64,000 bases of DNA, taken from positions 186,001 through 250,000 of the forward strand of contig JAHBVR010000009.1 of assembly GCA_019637395.1 (NCBI GenBank). Reading direction: 5' to 3'. This DNA is from Vulcanimicrobiota bacterium. GTDB taxonomy: Bacteria; Vulcanimicrobiota; Xenobia; Xenobiales; JADMJV01. Every line of letters begins with the position of its first letter. Positions within the stretch are counted from its first letter, which is position 1. The notes under the pieces were generated by a model. The model worked only from the letters and a program-made list of their open reading frames with translations. It did no database searches and was not told the origin of the DNA. Positions 17,824-26,320 of this stretch are shown piece by piece. Made by a program: the position numbers and the translations under genes.

Positions 17824-18384
17824 TTAGTAACGGTAGCGCTCGTTGGGCCAGGGCTCGGCCATGACCGGGTCGATAGCATCACGAACTTGCATCTTGAAGT
17901 CGTAGTTGTCCTCGCCGTCACACTCGAGCTTACAGATCAAGCGCTCATAGTCGTTTCCATCGCGCGGAATACTGTAGAACTTACGGAAATTGATGTCCGG
18001 GAAGATCCCCAGCACTTTCATGTCCGGAGTATACAGGGTGACCGTAATGGCCTCATAATTCAGGGTCTTGGGATAAGGAATGACCATGCCGAACACGTGG
18101 TCCGGACGATTGCCGCGCTTCATCTCGAACTCGGCGCGCGGATGATCCAGCATAAAGTATTTGCCGTTGACGATGTCAAAGGTCAGGTAGCTCTGAGGGT
18201 ACATGAAGAACGAATTATTCTTCCCAGGATACTGAAACACTTTGTAGCGATTGTTGCCCCAGTCATCATTGACCTGGGCCGGGGTGACTTGTTCTTCAGC
18301 TGCAACGGGGCTTGGCCCGAAACAGAAAAGCCCGAGGGCCATAGTGGCGACCGCAGCGGCTGACATCCAAACACGAAACTTCAT
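17824..18384 (-). CDS. Exported protein of unknown function
   Basis: A 186-residue protein with a typical signal peptide ending in VAAEE near residue 30 and a strong GGAGGAG ribosome binding site before the ATG at 18384. The mature part is rich in aromatic residues and looks beta-rich; two cysteines close together (CKLEC) near residue 152 could pair or bind a ligand. I do not recognise the family. It is read alone, with a shared terminator downstream and about 130 bases without a gene upstream (18385-18518), in which I see no clear promoter. Confidence 0.65.
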   Translation of the reverse strand: MKFRVWMSAAAVATMALGLFCFGPSPVAAEEQVTPAQVNDDWGNNRYKVFQYPGKNNSFFMYPQSYLTFDIVNGKYFMLDHPRAEFEMKRGNRPDHVFGMVIPYPKTLNYEAITVTLYTPDMKVLGIFPDINFRKFYSIPRDGNDYERLICKLECDGEDNYDFKMQVRDAIDPVMAEPWPNERYRY

Positions 18385-18518
18385 TTAGGGCTCCTCCTCG
18401 ATTAACTTGAGACTTTCATCCGAAGTCTCTGTTCCCTATGTTACTCCGGCCGGTTCCACGGCATAAAAGAATCTCCTCCAGTACGAAACTTTCTTCGAAA
18501 ACTTTCTTCTCATGCCCC

Positions 18519-19421
18519 TCACGGGTTCCAACGTCCCAAGAAAGAATGGTCCTCAGCCACGCTGACGATCGAGCAACCACTTCGCTGCAGGTCCTCCAAC
18601 AGCTTCTCGAACGGGCGAAATTGTCCGTCGAAGAGAAAGCGGACCAGATTGTGAGTCACGGTGGAGATGGACAGATGGAACACCCCCTCGGAGCGTTCCA
18701 GCATGCGGATGGCCTGAGAGAAACCTGACAGAAACTGGACCTGCATCATTTTGAGATGGACCAACTTGGGAAGCAAGGCGGACATCTCACCGCAGATAAG
18801 AGGACGATCCGTCACCAACACGCACAGGTGGCTGCACAGGCCCATCAACGGGCCCAAAGAGAGTGCGCTGATCACCAGGGCGGCGCCACTCTGGCGCATG
18901 CGCTGCAGAATTTGGGCAAAGTCTCCCACCAGATCGCTTTCAACCCTGTCCAACAAGCCCTGCACCACCACCACCGCCGGGTGGGAAACCATGGCGCGAG
19001 CCAGACTCAAGCGATAACGATCGGTCTGGTTTAAGTGATTGAGAGTCACGTGCGACCGGGGACTGAGGCCTACCATCTGCAGAGCCTCCCAGATCAAATA
19101 GGGGCGATAGTGAACCCCTACGTCATAGCTCTTGGAGAAAAATTCGAGGAACTCCCAGGGCGTCATTTCCGGAAAAATTCCCGCCAGCGGCGGCACGTAG
19201 GTCACTCTCGAGCGCGCCTCGGGCAGATTTCGTCCTTGTACGGTGACAGTGCAACCTCTTGGTCGCCAGTCTCCGCTGATGCAGGTAAGCAACTGGCTCT
19301 TGCCCGAGGAATGGGGGCCGATGACTCCCATCACCTCGCCTGGATTGAGTTGAAACGAAAGAGCCCCCCCTCGGTGGGGAGGGCGGCGGCGAAAGTCCTG
19401 CACGCTCAAACTGGGATGCAA
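18519..19421 (-). CDS. ABC-transporter ATPase-like protein with degenerate motifs
   Basis: A 300-residue protein with the fold pattern of an ABC ATP-binding subunit. Walker A is intact (GPHSSGKS, residues 35-42), but the signature region reads LNHLNQTDRYRLSLARAM instead of LSGGQ, and the Walker B region reads VVVVQGLLD, so the Asp-Glu pair is replaced by Gln-Gly. It may bind but not hydrolyse ATP, or act as a regulatory subunit. No permease gene is adjacent. The start is a TTG three bases after the stop of the anti-sigma-like gene, without a clear ribosome binding site, so coupling is likely and the exact start is uncertain. Confidence 0.75.
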   Translation of the reverse strand: MHPSLSVQDFRRRPPHRGGALSFQLNPGEVMGVIGPHSSGKSQLLTCISGDWRPRGCTVTVQGRNLPEARSRVTYVPPLAGIFPEMTPWEFLEFFSKSYDVGVHYRPYLIWEALQMVGLSPRSHVTLNHLNQTDRYRLSLARAMVSHPAVVVVQGLLDRVESDLVGDFAQILQRMRQSGAALVISALSLGPLMGLCSHLCVLVTDRPLICGEMSALLPKLVHLKMMQVQFLSGFSQAIRMLERSEGVFHLSISTVTHNLVRFLFDGQFRPFEKLLEDLQRSGCSIVSVAEDHSFLGRWNP

Positions 19422-19424
19422 AAG

Positions 19425-21497
19425 TCAGGGTTGACGGATTACGACCGTATCCTCTTCCTTGAGTTCCAGCTTCTCGCGTACCACTTTGCGAAGCTTGTCG
19501 ACTTCCTGGGGCGAGAGGCTGCGGGTCGGGCGGATAGTAACCAGCAGGTGCCCGTCCTCCTTGCGTTCCATCTGGACCTTGGCTTCCCCAACCAGATCTT
19601 CAACCAGCTTCTTAGCTACCGGCAGCATGGCCACCTCAAAAGGCGCACCGGCCTTGACCTGAAAACTCTCGTCCCGAGCCACGCCGGAGCGCCCGGCCTG
19701 AGCGCTCATACTGGCGCGACTGGCACCGGCGTTGTCGCGGTAGTCTACTTTGGGGCGAGCCTGCTCGTCGCTACGCGTTGGGAGCACGTTGTTGTTAACT
19801 TTGCCTTCCTCAACATCGCCTTTCTTCTTTTGCTCTTGCAAAACCGGGGCGGGAACGGGCGGAGTGTTTTCTTCCTCAGTCACCACCTCGGCATTAGAAT
19901 TGCCCATGGCAATCGGAGCCGGAGGCGGGGGAGGAGTAATAGCCTGCGTCTTGGGCCTGGTCGAGGCAGGCGGCACAGAGCTATTCGCTGGACGGGGCTC
20001 GGCTGGCTTCCGCAAGGCCTCGATGGGCGGAGCGGGAGCCTCCGCAGCCGGTTCCGACCGGTATTCGGCGGCGACCTGGTCAGCCGGCCGATTGTTGGCG
20101 GAGGCGGGTTGCTGGCGGGACGGCTGGAAAACTCGGCCTATCCTGGTCGGGCTGGTGGCCGGAGCTTTGCCGGGTGCCACCGCGCCGGCATCTTTTTCAC
20201 CGGCACCGGAAGCTGGCCCGGTGCGGGCCATCTGAGTGGGAGCCGAGGTTGTGTGGGCGGCGCCAGCGGCCGTGCGCGGCTGGCGAACCGGTACGGGCGC
20301 GGGAGCGGCCTGGCGTGGCACCACCGGCTCGGCCGCCCGAGCGCGCTCCTTCTGATAGTAATGGGGCGCGGCCTCATTACTCGCCGGTCCCGGCGGCGGC
20401 GCATAGCTGCCCTGGCTGGCCTCGGGTGGTGCGGGCAGATCGACCGCTACCGCGGGCTTCGAATCAGGACCTCCCCCTACCATGTTACCGGGCTGAGCGG
20501 CCGGAACCTGGTGGCTGGCCGCCGCCGGAGGGTCCGGTTGTTTAACCTTGACCTCTGCCTTGCGATCGCCGGGCGGCAACTGTCCGATGACGCCGTCGAG
20601 CAAGTTGGTACGCCTGTCATCAATGGCCACCGCGCCCGTCTTGAGCGCCTTACTGCCGGTCGCCTTTTCGTTGTTCATCTGCAGAGCCGCCCAGGCTTTG
20701 TCAAAATCGGCCTGGGCCACGTAAATCTGCCCGTCGCGATAAGAATGAGAGACCTGCTTGGTCCACAAGCGCCGGGACAGACCGGGCAGGTCCTCGGGAA
20801 GCACCTTCTCCTGGAGCAGGGCCACCTGACCGGCCGGGGCCGGTTCCGGACTGGCTTCGGCCGGTCCGGGACTGGCCGAAGCCGCCGCCGGCGCAGTGGT
20901 AGCCACCGCCACGGTAGTTCTGACGGGCTGATGATTCATACGAGTCACCGTAACGGCGCCAACCACCAGCACGCAGCCCGCCACCGCCGCCGAGGCGACC
21001 TTCAAATTCAGGCCGGCTGTCCAGGCCACGATGGCCGCAGCGGCGCGTTTCCAGACCGGATCGGCGGGAGGCTTGCCGTAAGTATCCTGAATCGCCTGAC
21101 GCAAGGCCGCGGGCATTTCCGGAACAGCCGTCGTAGGCTCGACCCTTTGCTGTAAATCCTGCTCCAGCTCGCGGAGAATCTCCAATTCCTCGCTCAAACT
21201 GGCCGATTCCAGCAAGTGGAGCTGAAACTGGCGGCTGGATTGGCGGCTCCACTGATCACCCTGGAGAGCAAAGTCCACCACCTGTTCGGGCGGAGCCTCG
21301 ACCGGGGACTGGTAGGAGAGCCCGCGGGCCGCCTGGCCGCGCAAAGACATAATGGTCTCGCGCAACTGGCGCACCTCCTGATTGAGAGCCGGTTGATTAG
21401 GCAAAGCCTGCAGCACCTCGCGGCGGTCCGCCTCGGCCAACGCTCCCTCCACAAAGGGAACGAGTTTCTCTTCAATGCTGGAATCTTGACTATCCAC
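19425..21497 (-). CDS. Membrane anti-sigma-factor-like protein with long Pro/Ala-rich region
   Basis: A 690-residue single-span protein. The N-terminal 150 residues contain a zf-HC2/anti-sigma-like helical region (KLVPFVEGALAEADRREV), but without the usual zinc-binding His-Cys-Cys set. A membrane span lies near 166-185, followed by about 400 residues of Pro/Ala-rich low-complexity sequence. A folded C-terminal domain of about 100 residues ends in an (R/K)-rich strand motif. The start is a GTG at 21497 with AGGGAG seven bases before it. It lies about 110 bases after the ECF sigma factor gene on the same strand, the usual sigma/anti-sigma order. The regulator role is inferred from position and topology. 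Confidence 0.65.
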   Translation of the reverse strand: MDSQDSSIEEKLVPFVEGALAEADRREVLQALPNQPALNQEVRQLRETIMSLRGQAARGLSYQSPVEAPPEQVVDFALQGDQWSRQSSRQFQLHLLESASLSEELEILRELEQDLQQRVEPTTAVPEMPAALRQAIQDTYGKPPADPVWKRAAAAIVAWTAGLNLKVASAAVAGCVLVVGAVTVTRMNHQPVRTTVAVATTAPAAASASPGPAEASPEPAPAGQVALLQEKVLPEDLPGLSRRLWTKQVSHSYRDGQIYVAQADFDKAWAALQMNNEKATGSKALKTGAVAIDDRRTNLLDGVIGQLPPGDRKAEVKVKQPDPPAAASHQVPAAQPGNMVGGGPDSKPAVAVDLPAPPEASQGSYAPPPGPASNEAAPHYYQKERARAAEPVVPRQAAPAPVPVRQPRTAAGAAHTTSAPTQMARTGPASGAGEKDAGAVAPGKAPATSPTRIGRVFQPSRQQPASANNRPADQVAAEYRSEPAAEAPAPPIEALRKPAEPRPANSSVPPASTRPKTQAITPPPPPAPIAMGNSNAEVVTEEENTPPVPAPVLQEQKKKGDVEEGKVNNNVLPTRSDEQARPKVDYRDNAGASRASMSAQAGRSGVARDESFQVKAGAPFEVAMLPVAKKLVEDLVGEAKVQMERKEDGHLLVTIRPTRSLSPQEVDKLRKVVREKLELKEEDTVVIRQP

Positions 21498-21605
21498 GCT
21501 GACACTCCCTGAAGTCCATCGCAAAGCGCCTGCTCACAACGTTGCGGCAGGTCGCCCTATTTGGAACGAGATAAACAGTAGCGTCGCAAGGAGGCCGGAA
21601 AAATT

Positions 21606-22205
21606 TCATACGGTCACCTGGGCTTTGTCAAGAAGTCCCTTGAGCTTTAAAAGACAACGTTTCAGGCGCGAACAAACCGTACCCAGCGGCAATTCCAGAA
21701 GTCCACAAATCTCATTGTAGGACTGCTGGTGAAAGTAGCGCAGGCGAATGATCTGCTGGCAGTCTCCACCCAGTTGCTCCAGGGCCTCGACCAGCGACTT
21801 GGCGTCTTGAGCGCCCATCAGTGTATCTTCCGGACCCGCACCTTCCTCGATAGCCAGAGCGCGCGGAGAGTCTTCGCCGCCCTTGCCTTCCTCCAACACA
21901 TACCCTAACTCTTCTTTGCCCCGCTTGAGCGCGGTCTTCTTGCGTAAATGCGAAATGCAGCGATTGCGGGCCAGGCGCGCGATGAAGGTGGTCAGATTGG
22001 CTTCGCCGCGAAAACGGGGCAAAGAACGAACTACTTCCAGGAAAACCTCCTGGATGCCGTCCTCGACCTCGTTGCTACTGAATCCCCAGCGGCGAAAACC
22101 GATAATGCGCCGCACACGAGCGTAGTGAGTCCGGTAGAGTTCATCCCAGGCTCCACTATCTCCGTTGAGACAGAGTTCTATGAGTTCCACCTCGGAACGC
22201 GCCAC
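21606..22205 (-). CDS. ECF (RpoE-like) RNA polymerase sigma factor
   Basis: A 199-residue extracytoplasmic-function sigma factor. Region 2 is recognisable from YRTHYARVRRIIGFR through DGIQEVFLEV and FIARLARNRCISHLRKK, and region 4 from QIIRLRYFHQQSYNEIC to LPLGTVCSRLKR. The linker between them is longer than usual and acidic. The start is placed at a GTG (22205) with AAGGGG just upstream rather than at the earlier TTG, which lacks a binding site. The membrane anti-sigma-like gene follows on the same strand. The upstream gap 22206-22389 holds a small CCTGC/GCAGG hairpin at about 22247-22264 but no obvious autoregulated promoter. Confidence 0.9.
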   Translation of the reverse strand: MARSEVELIELCLNGDSGAWDELYRTHYARVRRIIGFRRWGFSSNEVEDGIQEVFLEVVRSLPRFRGEANLTTFIARLARNRCISHLRKKTALKRGKEELGYVLEEGKGGEDSPRALAIEEGAGPEDTLMGAQDAKSLVEALEQLGGDCQQIIRLRYFHQQSYNEICGLLELPLGTVCSRLKRCLLKLKGLLDKAQVTV

Positions 22206-22389
22206 AAATACCCCTTGAGGACCGCCGTGCAAAGTTTTTTCCTTTTGCGGTCCTGCTCCAGCAGGAGCCTTTTAGCTCCACCCCAGCCAAACCCTCTCGA
22301 ACAAGGGTACCCATAGGCTGAGCCGCGCAAAGGAGATCAATCTGGCACGGGAGAAGGGACGCCAGCGATTTTCTTGCGAGGAGTGCTGC

Positions 22390-23151
22390 ATGTTTGATGA
22401 GGCGATAACGTTAGCCTACCAAATGAGCGTGGGAGAGGCTCTCCGTTACAAAACGGAAGTCCTCTCCACCCAGTCGATCAAAGAAGATGGTCAATCGCCT
22501 CAAACGGCTCAATCGCAGCTGGAAATTACCATGCTGCAGTCCGTTAAGGGCGTTTCGCCCGACGGGCAAATGACCGTGGACGTAACCATCGAGAAAGGCA
22601 CCATGCAGCGGGATGGACAGGTAATGACTCTCCCGACCGTGGGCCAGACCATTACCATTGTGATGAAAAAGAGTGGTGAAATCGTACGCACCAGCGTCGA
22701 CTTCCCATTCTCTCAACCGGCCTTCCCCGAGCGGGCCGTGAAGCTGAAGGACAGCTGGACGGGCGATTCCAAGATGGATATCCCCCTCTATGACAACGAC
22801 GGCAATCAAACGGGAAGCAAACAGGTCACTCTGACCTACAATTACACCCTGAACGGCTTCGAGCAGGTTCTAGGTTACGAGACGGCCGCCATTCACGTGA
22901 GCTGCCCGACTGAAACCATCGCCCTGCAGGAAGGCGTCGAGCAGAAAATCACGGCCAAGGGCGTGACCAATTTCGGTCACAAGCAAGGCCGCCTGGTTAA
23001 ATCTCGCGTCGAAACCGAGACGGAAATTACCGCTCCCGGCGCCTCGGTGTCGACGGCTATTCGCGTCACCGTGGAATTAATCGAGGCCAAGGGCCCGGAA
23101 GGCGGCGGAGGCAGCCTGCCCGGCTCCGACGAGATGTTCCTGATCCGCTAA
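22390..23151 (+). CDS. Conserved hypothetical protein, beta-rich
   Basis: A 253-residue protein with no signal peptide or membrane span, made mostly of predicted beta strands with regular alternation. It begins MFDEAITLAYQMSVGEALRY; the pattern of a short lead followed by a GEALRYK strand resembles bacterial proteins annotated as DUF6263-like, but I cannot confirm this. A GAGGAG ribosome binding site precedes the ATG. It stands alone on the plus strand and is followed by its own terminator. Confidence 0.6.
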   Translation: MFDEAITLAYQMSVGEALRYKTEVLSTQSIKEDGQSPQTAQSQLEITMLQSVKGVSPDGQMTVDVTIEKGTMQRDGQVMTLPTVGQTITIVMKKSGEIVRTSVDFPFSQPAFPERAVKLKDSWTGDSKMDIPLYDNDGNQTGSKQVTLTYNYTLNGFEQVLGYETAAIHVSCPTETIALQEGVEQKITAKGVTNFGHKQGRLVKSRVETETEITAPGASVSTAIRVTVELIEAKGPEGGGGSLPGSDEMFLIR

Positions 23152-23172
23152 CTGGCCTGCAAGGCAACAAAG

Positions 23173-23204
23173 AGGCTCCTGGATTCGTCCCGGAGCCTTT
23201 TTTT
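23173..23204 (+). terminator. Intrinsic terminator after the hypothetical gene at 22390
   Basis: Stem AGGCTCC (23173-23179) pairs with GGAGCCT (23192-23198), loop of 12, then a run of Ts. It lies about 20 bases after the stop codon. Confidence 0.85.
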
Positions 23205-23304
23205 GTTTCCAGGTCCGCCTGACCCAGGCTTCAGACCGTTGGGGTGGCAATCCGGGTTGGCGGCGTCCCGGAATTTTTCCGCGGAGAACATCAGCCGGGA
23301 GGAG

Positions 23305-23346
23305 CACAAAAAAAAGAGCCTTCGTGACGAAGGCTCTTTTTTTGTG
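23305..23346 (-). terminator. Terminator of the first SLH-porin gene
   Basis: Nearly perfect palindrome: CACA and A-run, GAGCCTTCG (23316-23324), loop TGA, CGAAGGCTC (23328-23336), T-run and TGTG. It begins 12 bases after the porin stop. The symmetric A/T tails mean it can work in both directions. Confidence 0.9.
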
Positions 23347-23357
23347 CCTGGTGGAAG

Positions 23358-26045
23358 CTAGAACTTGACCAGGAACTGGGTGTTGAGCTGCCAGCCTTTC
23401 CAACTGAAGGGGTGGGCGGTTACCGGTCCCGAGTTGATGTTCAGCGCGGGCAGAGTAGGATTGGCGAAGACGTAGGACGGAATCTGGTCGCGGAACTTAT
23501 AGTAGCGGCCTTCGAAATTCCAGCTTACATTGTCGTCGATCTTCCAATCGAAACCGAAGTCCGGATAAGTCTGGGCAATATTGATGTTATCATACTTGCC
23601 GGTTCCAACCGTGGACGCATAGAGATTGTTTACACCCTGCGGATCAAGGTGCCCGTGAATGTTGACGTGAGTGTAGCCGACTTTGGCGGTGAAATCCTCG
23701 GTTACATCATAATCCACGCCCAGGTGCCAGCCGGTGAAGGCCAGATCCACGTAGTTCTGGTTCTCGGCGGCGGCTCCGTTGGGACCACCCAGAATGGAAG
23801 CCATGTTGCTATCGCGGAAGAACTTCACCGACTTGACACCACCCGACAGGGTCACACCGCGATTGTTGTTCTCCTCTTCCAGCAGCCACTTGTGACCGGC
23901 CGAAACATAGAGGTTTTGAACGTTCCCGCGGTTGTCCTCGAGCGGCACCGCAAAAGCGTTGCCACCGGCAGGGGCAAACGTGAAGCGGTTATACCCAAAG
24001 AAGAGCGGCTCGATAAAACCTGGAGAAAAGCCCAACACCGGCGTATTAGGTGTACCTACACCCAGCGAGTTGGCACTGAAACGCACGTCCTGCAAGGAGG
24101 TCCGAGTCTGATTCAGATTGCCGTATTCCACAATCACACGGCCGGTCGGATTGAACTTCCACAGAATCTTGGCGCGCAGACCCTCACGATTGTGAGGAAG
24201 GGTTTTTACATCGTGAGTGGGCGAAAGGTTGTTGATGAAGTAGAAATCCGGCGTGTGAAACATGGGGTTGAGCAGCCCGCCCACCGTAGGAGTGCTGATG
24301 ATGAAGGGGCTGTAGGTGGGATCCACACGCAGGTAGTGAGCGTCCACCTCGATTTGCTTGTTCCAGAAGAAGGCGCCGCCGCCAACCCGGAAGGCGTTGC
24401 CGCCGACTTCATAGGAAGAGCCGGCATTCGGCTTGTAGATCGAGTGCCCATACTCACCGTAGATACGCGGAGCGAAATCATCCACATCGAAGGTATAAGA
24501 GGCTGAAGCGCCATAGGTGGTCTGATCCTGGGGACCAATGCCACCGACGTTGGGCGCGCCCTGAGGCAGCAGGCCGGCGTTCACCGCGTTGGCCAGCGAG
24601 CCATCGGCACCGACGGGAGTGCCGTTCAAAGTGCCGAAGGTTGGAATAGGCCGGACATCGCCCGTGCTGTTAATGCCTTGCGAATTGAAAAAACCGACCT
24701 GGTTGCGAAAGAAACCGTTCGGATTGACCCAGTTGAGACTCAAGTTGGGAACGACATTCAAACCCACGGTGCGGGGCTGGTCGTTGAGCAGGTTCTCATT
24801 CATACGCCAGTAGTTGAGCTTGACGGCACCGGCCTCGTCATTGAAAGTCAGCTTGACGTTGGCGCCATAACCAGCCCCGTAGTAGGCGTTGCCGACACCG
24901 GCCTGGCCAGGCAAAGAGCCGGTGTTGCCATTTGGCAGCTTGGTGCCGAGAACTTCCCAGTACAGCTTGGTGTGCTCGTCTTCATCGAAGGCATGCTCAC
25001 CAGTCAGTTGAAAGCCATACTGAGGAAGATACTCGGGCCCGAACTCGTTGGGATTGACCTGTCCCTTGTAGACCAGGCCGTCCATGCTGTGGTTCTGATA
25101 GGCGCCCAACAGCAGCTTGGTATTGGTGGGGCGGTGTTTGACCCAGAAATTGTCGAGCACCATGGACGTCTGCGGCGAGTTGCTCAAACCATTCAGGCCC
25201 TGATTGGTGGCGGCATTACGCGTCCAGGTGTTGAGCATATAGGGCGCACTGACACCATAATAAGAGTCGAGTATCTGATTGCCCTGGCTGGTATAGGCTG
25301 AAAACTCGGCACCGGCATCAACATCATCCGCGACGTTGATACGCAGGCCCAGAACCGCGCGACTGGTAAAACCAACGCCGTTGACCAGCGGACGGCCGGT
25401 TCTCCAGTTATAAGTGGTGAGGGCGCTGGTAAGAAACGGATTGAAGGACGGAGGCAAGGTGGTCCCCGTGCCGGCCGGCACGGCGGCGGTGCCCGGAGTG
25501 AGCAGACCGCCGGCACCCACCGAGCTACCGATGGCGGCGTTATAGTTCACCAGGGGGATACCGCTGGGCAGCGCGGTCATCGTCCCCAGACCGCCGTTGT
25601 TGTTCAACGACACCGTGGTCATACGCGTATCCACATAGCCATAGAAGGTGATACGCTCGAGTTCGGTTACCCGTTTGTCGAGACGATCAACGTTCTCCTC
25701 CAGGTTGGTGACACGTACGCCGAGAGCATCCAGTTCATCCTTGAGGGCGGCAGCCAGCTTGCGAACTTCGTCGAGTTCAGCCTTGGTGGCGAAAGTCGCA
25801 TTGGCCTGCTCCATCTTGGCCAACAGGCGGGCCACAATCATGGCGACTTCCCAACGGGTGGCGGCGCGGTCACCCTTGAAAGTGCCGTCCGGATAGCCTT
25901 CCAGGAGGCCCTGTGCAGCCAGCTTGGCTACGGCGTCCTTGGCCCAGTGCTCATCTTTTACATCCGGGAAAAGCGGCGCGCCCCAAGCGGTGGTCGACGC
26001 AAGTAAAATACCACCGAGCGCAAATGCCAATCTACGACGCAACAT
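23358..26045 (-). CDS. SLH-domain outer-membrane porin (copy 1)
   Basis: An 895-residue outer-membrane protein. A signal peptide (residues 1-22) is followed by one SLH domain (FPDVKDEHWAKDAV ... YPDGTFKGDRAATRWEVA), expected to bind cell-wall polymer in the periplasm. Next is a coiled coil near 80-130 with heptads (LDEVRKLAAALKDELDAL, LEENVDRLDKRVTELE), then a long beta-barrel rich in Gly, Asn and aromatic residues that ends in a C-terminal aromatic/Lys strand (QFLVKF). This build matches SLH-porins of diderm Terrabacteria such as cyanobacteria and Deinococcus. The start has GGAGG at a good distance. It is a tandem paralogue of the next gene: the first 140 mature residues are almost the same while the barrels differ. 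Confidence 0.9.
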   Translation of the reverse strand: MLRRRLAFALGGILLASTTAWGAPLFPDVKDEHWAKDAVAKLAAQGLLEGYPDGTFKGDRAATRWEVAMIVARLLAKMEQANATFATKAELDEVRKLAAALKDELDALGVRVTNLEENVDRLDKRVTELERITFYGYVDTRMTTVSLNNNGGLGTMTALPSGIPLVNYNAAIGSSVGAGGLLTPGTAAVPAGTGTTLPPSFNPFLTSALTTYNWRTGRPLVNGVGFTSRAVLGLRINVADDVDAGAEFSAYTSQGNQILDSYYGVSAPYMLNTWTRNAATNQGLNGLSNSPQTSMVLDNFWVKHRPTNTKLLLGAYQNHSMDGLVYKGQVNPNEFGPEYLPQYGFQLTGEHAFDEDEHTKLYWEVLGTKLPNGNTGSLPGQAGVGNAYYGAGYGANVKLTFNDEAGAVKLNYWRMNENLLNDQPRTVGLNVVPNLSLNWVNPNGFFRNQVGFFNSQGINSTGDVRPIPTFGTLNGTPVGADGSLANAVNAGLLPQGAPNVGGIGPQDQTTYGASASYTFDVDDFAPRIYGEYGHSIYKPNAGSSYEVGGNAFRVGGGAFFWNKQIEVDAHYLRVDPTYSPFIISTPTVGGLLNPMFHTPDFYFINNLSPTHDVKTLPHNREGLRAKILWKFNPTGRVIVEYGNLNQTRTSLQDVRFSANSLGVGTPNTPVLGFSPGFIEPLFFGYNRFTFAPAGGNAFAVPLEDNRGNVQNLYVSAGHKWLLEEENNNRGVTLSGGVKSVKFFRDSNMASILGGPNGAAAENQNYVDLAFTGWHLGVDYDVTEDFTAKVGYTHVNIHGHLDPQGVNNLYASTVGTGKYDNINIAQTYPDFGFDWKIDDNVSWNFEGRYYKFRDQIPSYVFANPTLPALNINSGPVTAHPFSWKGWQLNTQFLVKF

Positions 26046-26257
26046 CCCAAAACCTCCACATTTTCAACAGCGCTCATTCTTATTATCTAGACAGAATCAC
26101 CGTCTGGCGCTGGAAGCCGGACGTCGTTCGACCGGATTCCTACATTTCCTCTCGCAAGTATAAGAGAATCAAAACACTTAACCGGGTTAGCCGGTCAAAC
26201 CGGCTTAGAATCGGGAAAAGATTTTTCCATCTAATTCTCAAGTTCGAACACAAAAGA
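26046..26257 (-). promoter_or_regulatory. Upstream region of SLH-porin copy 1
   Basis: About 210 bases between the ATG of copy 1 and the terminator of copy 2. On the minus strand a TATACT box (26157-26162) gives a leader of about 105 bases; no good -35 element is found 17 bases before it. Upstream of the box an inverted repeat AGCCGG-N5-CCGGCT (26189-26205) could be an operator or a small hairpin. No gene is seen. Confidence 0.35.
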
Positions 26258-26290
26258 AAAAAGGGACCCGGACGAACCGGATCCCTTTTT
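26258..26290 (-). terminator. Terminator of the second SLH-porin gene
   Basis: GGGACCCGG (26263-26271) pairs, with one mismatch, with CCGGATCCC (26277-26285) around a five-base loop. A-rich and T-rich flanks complete an intrinsic terminator about 30 bases after the porin stop. Confidence 0.85.
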
Positions 26291-26320
26291 ATTTCCAGCG
26301 ATTAAGCTAAACCGTAAGGC

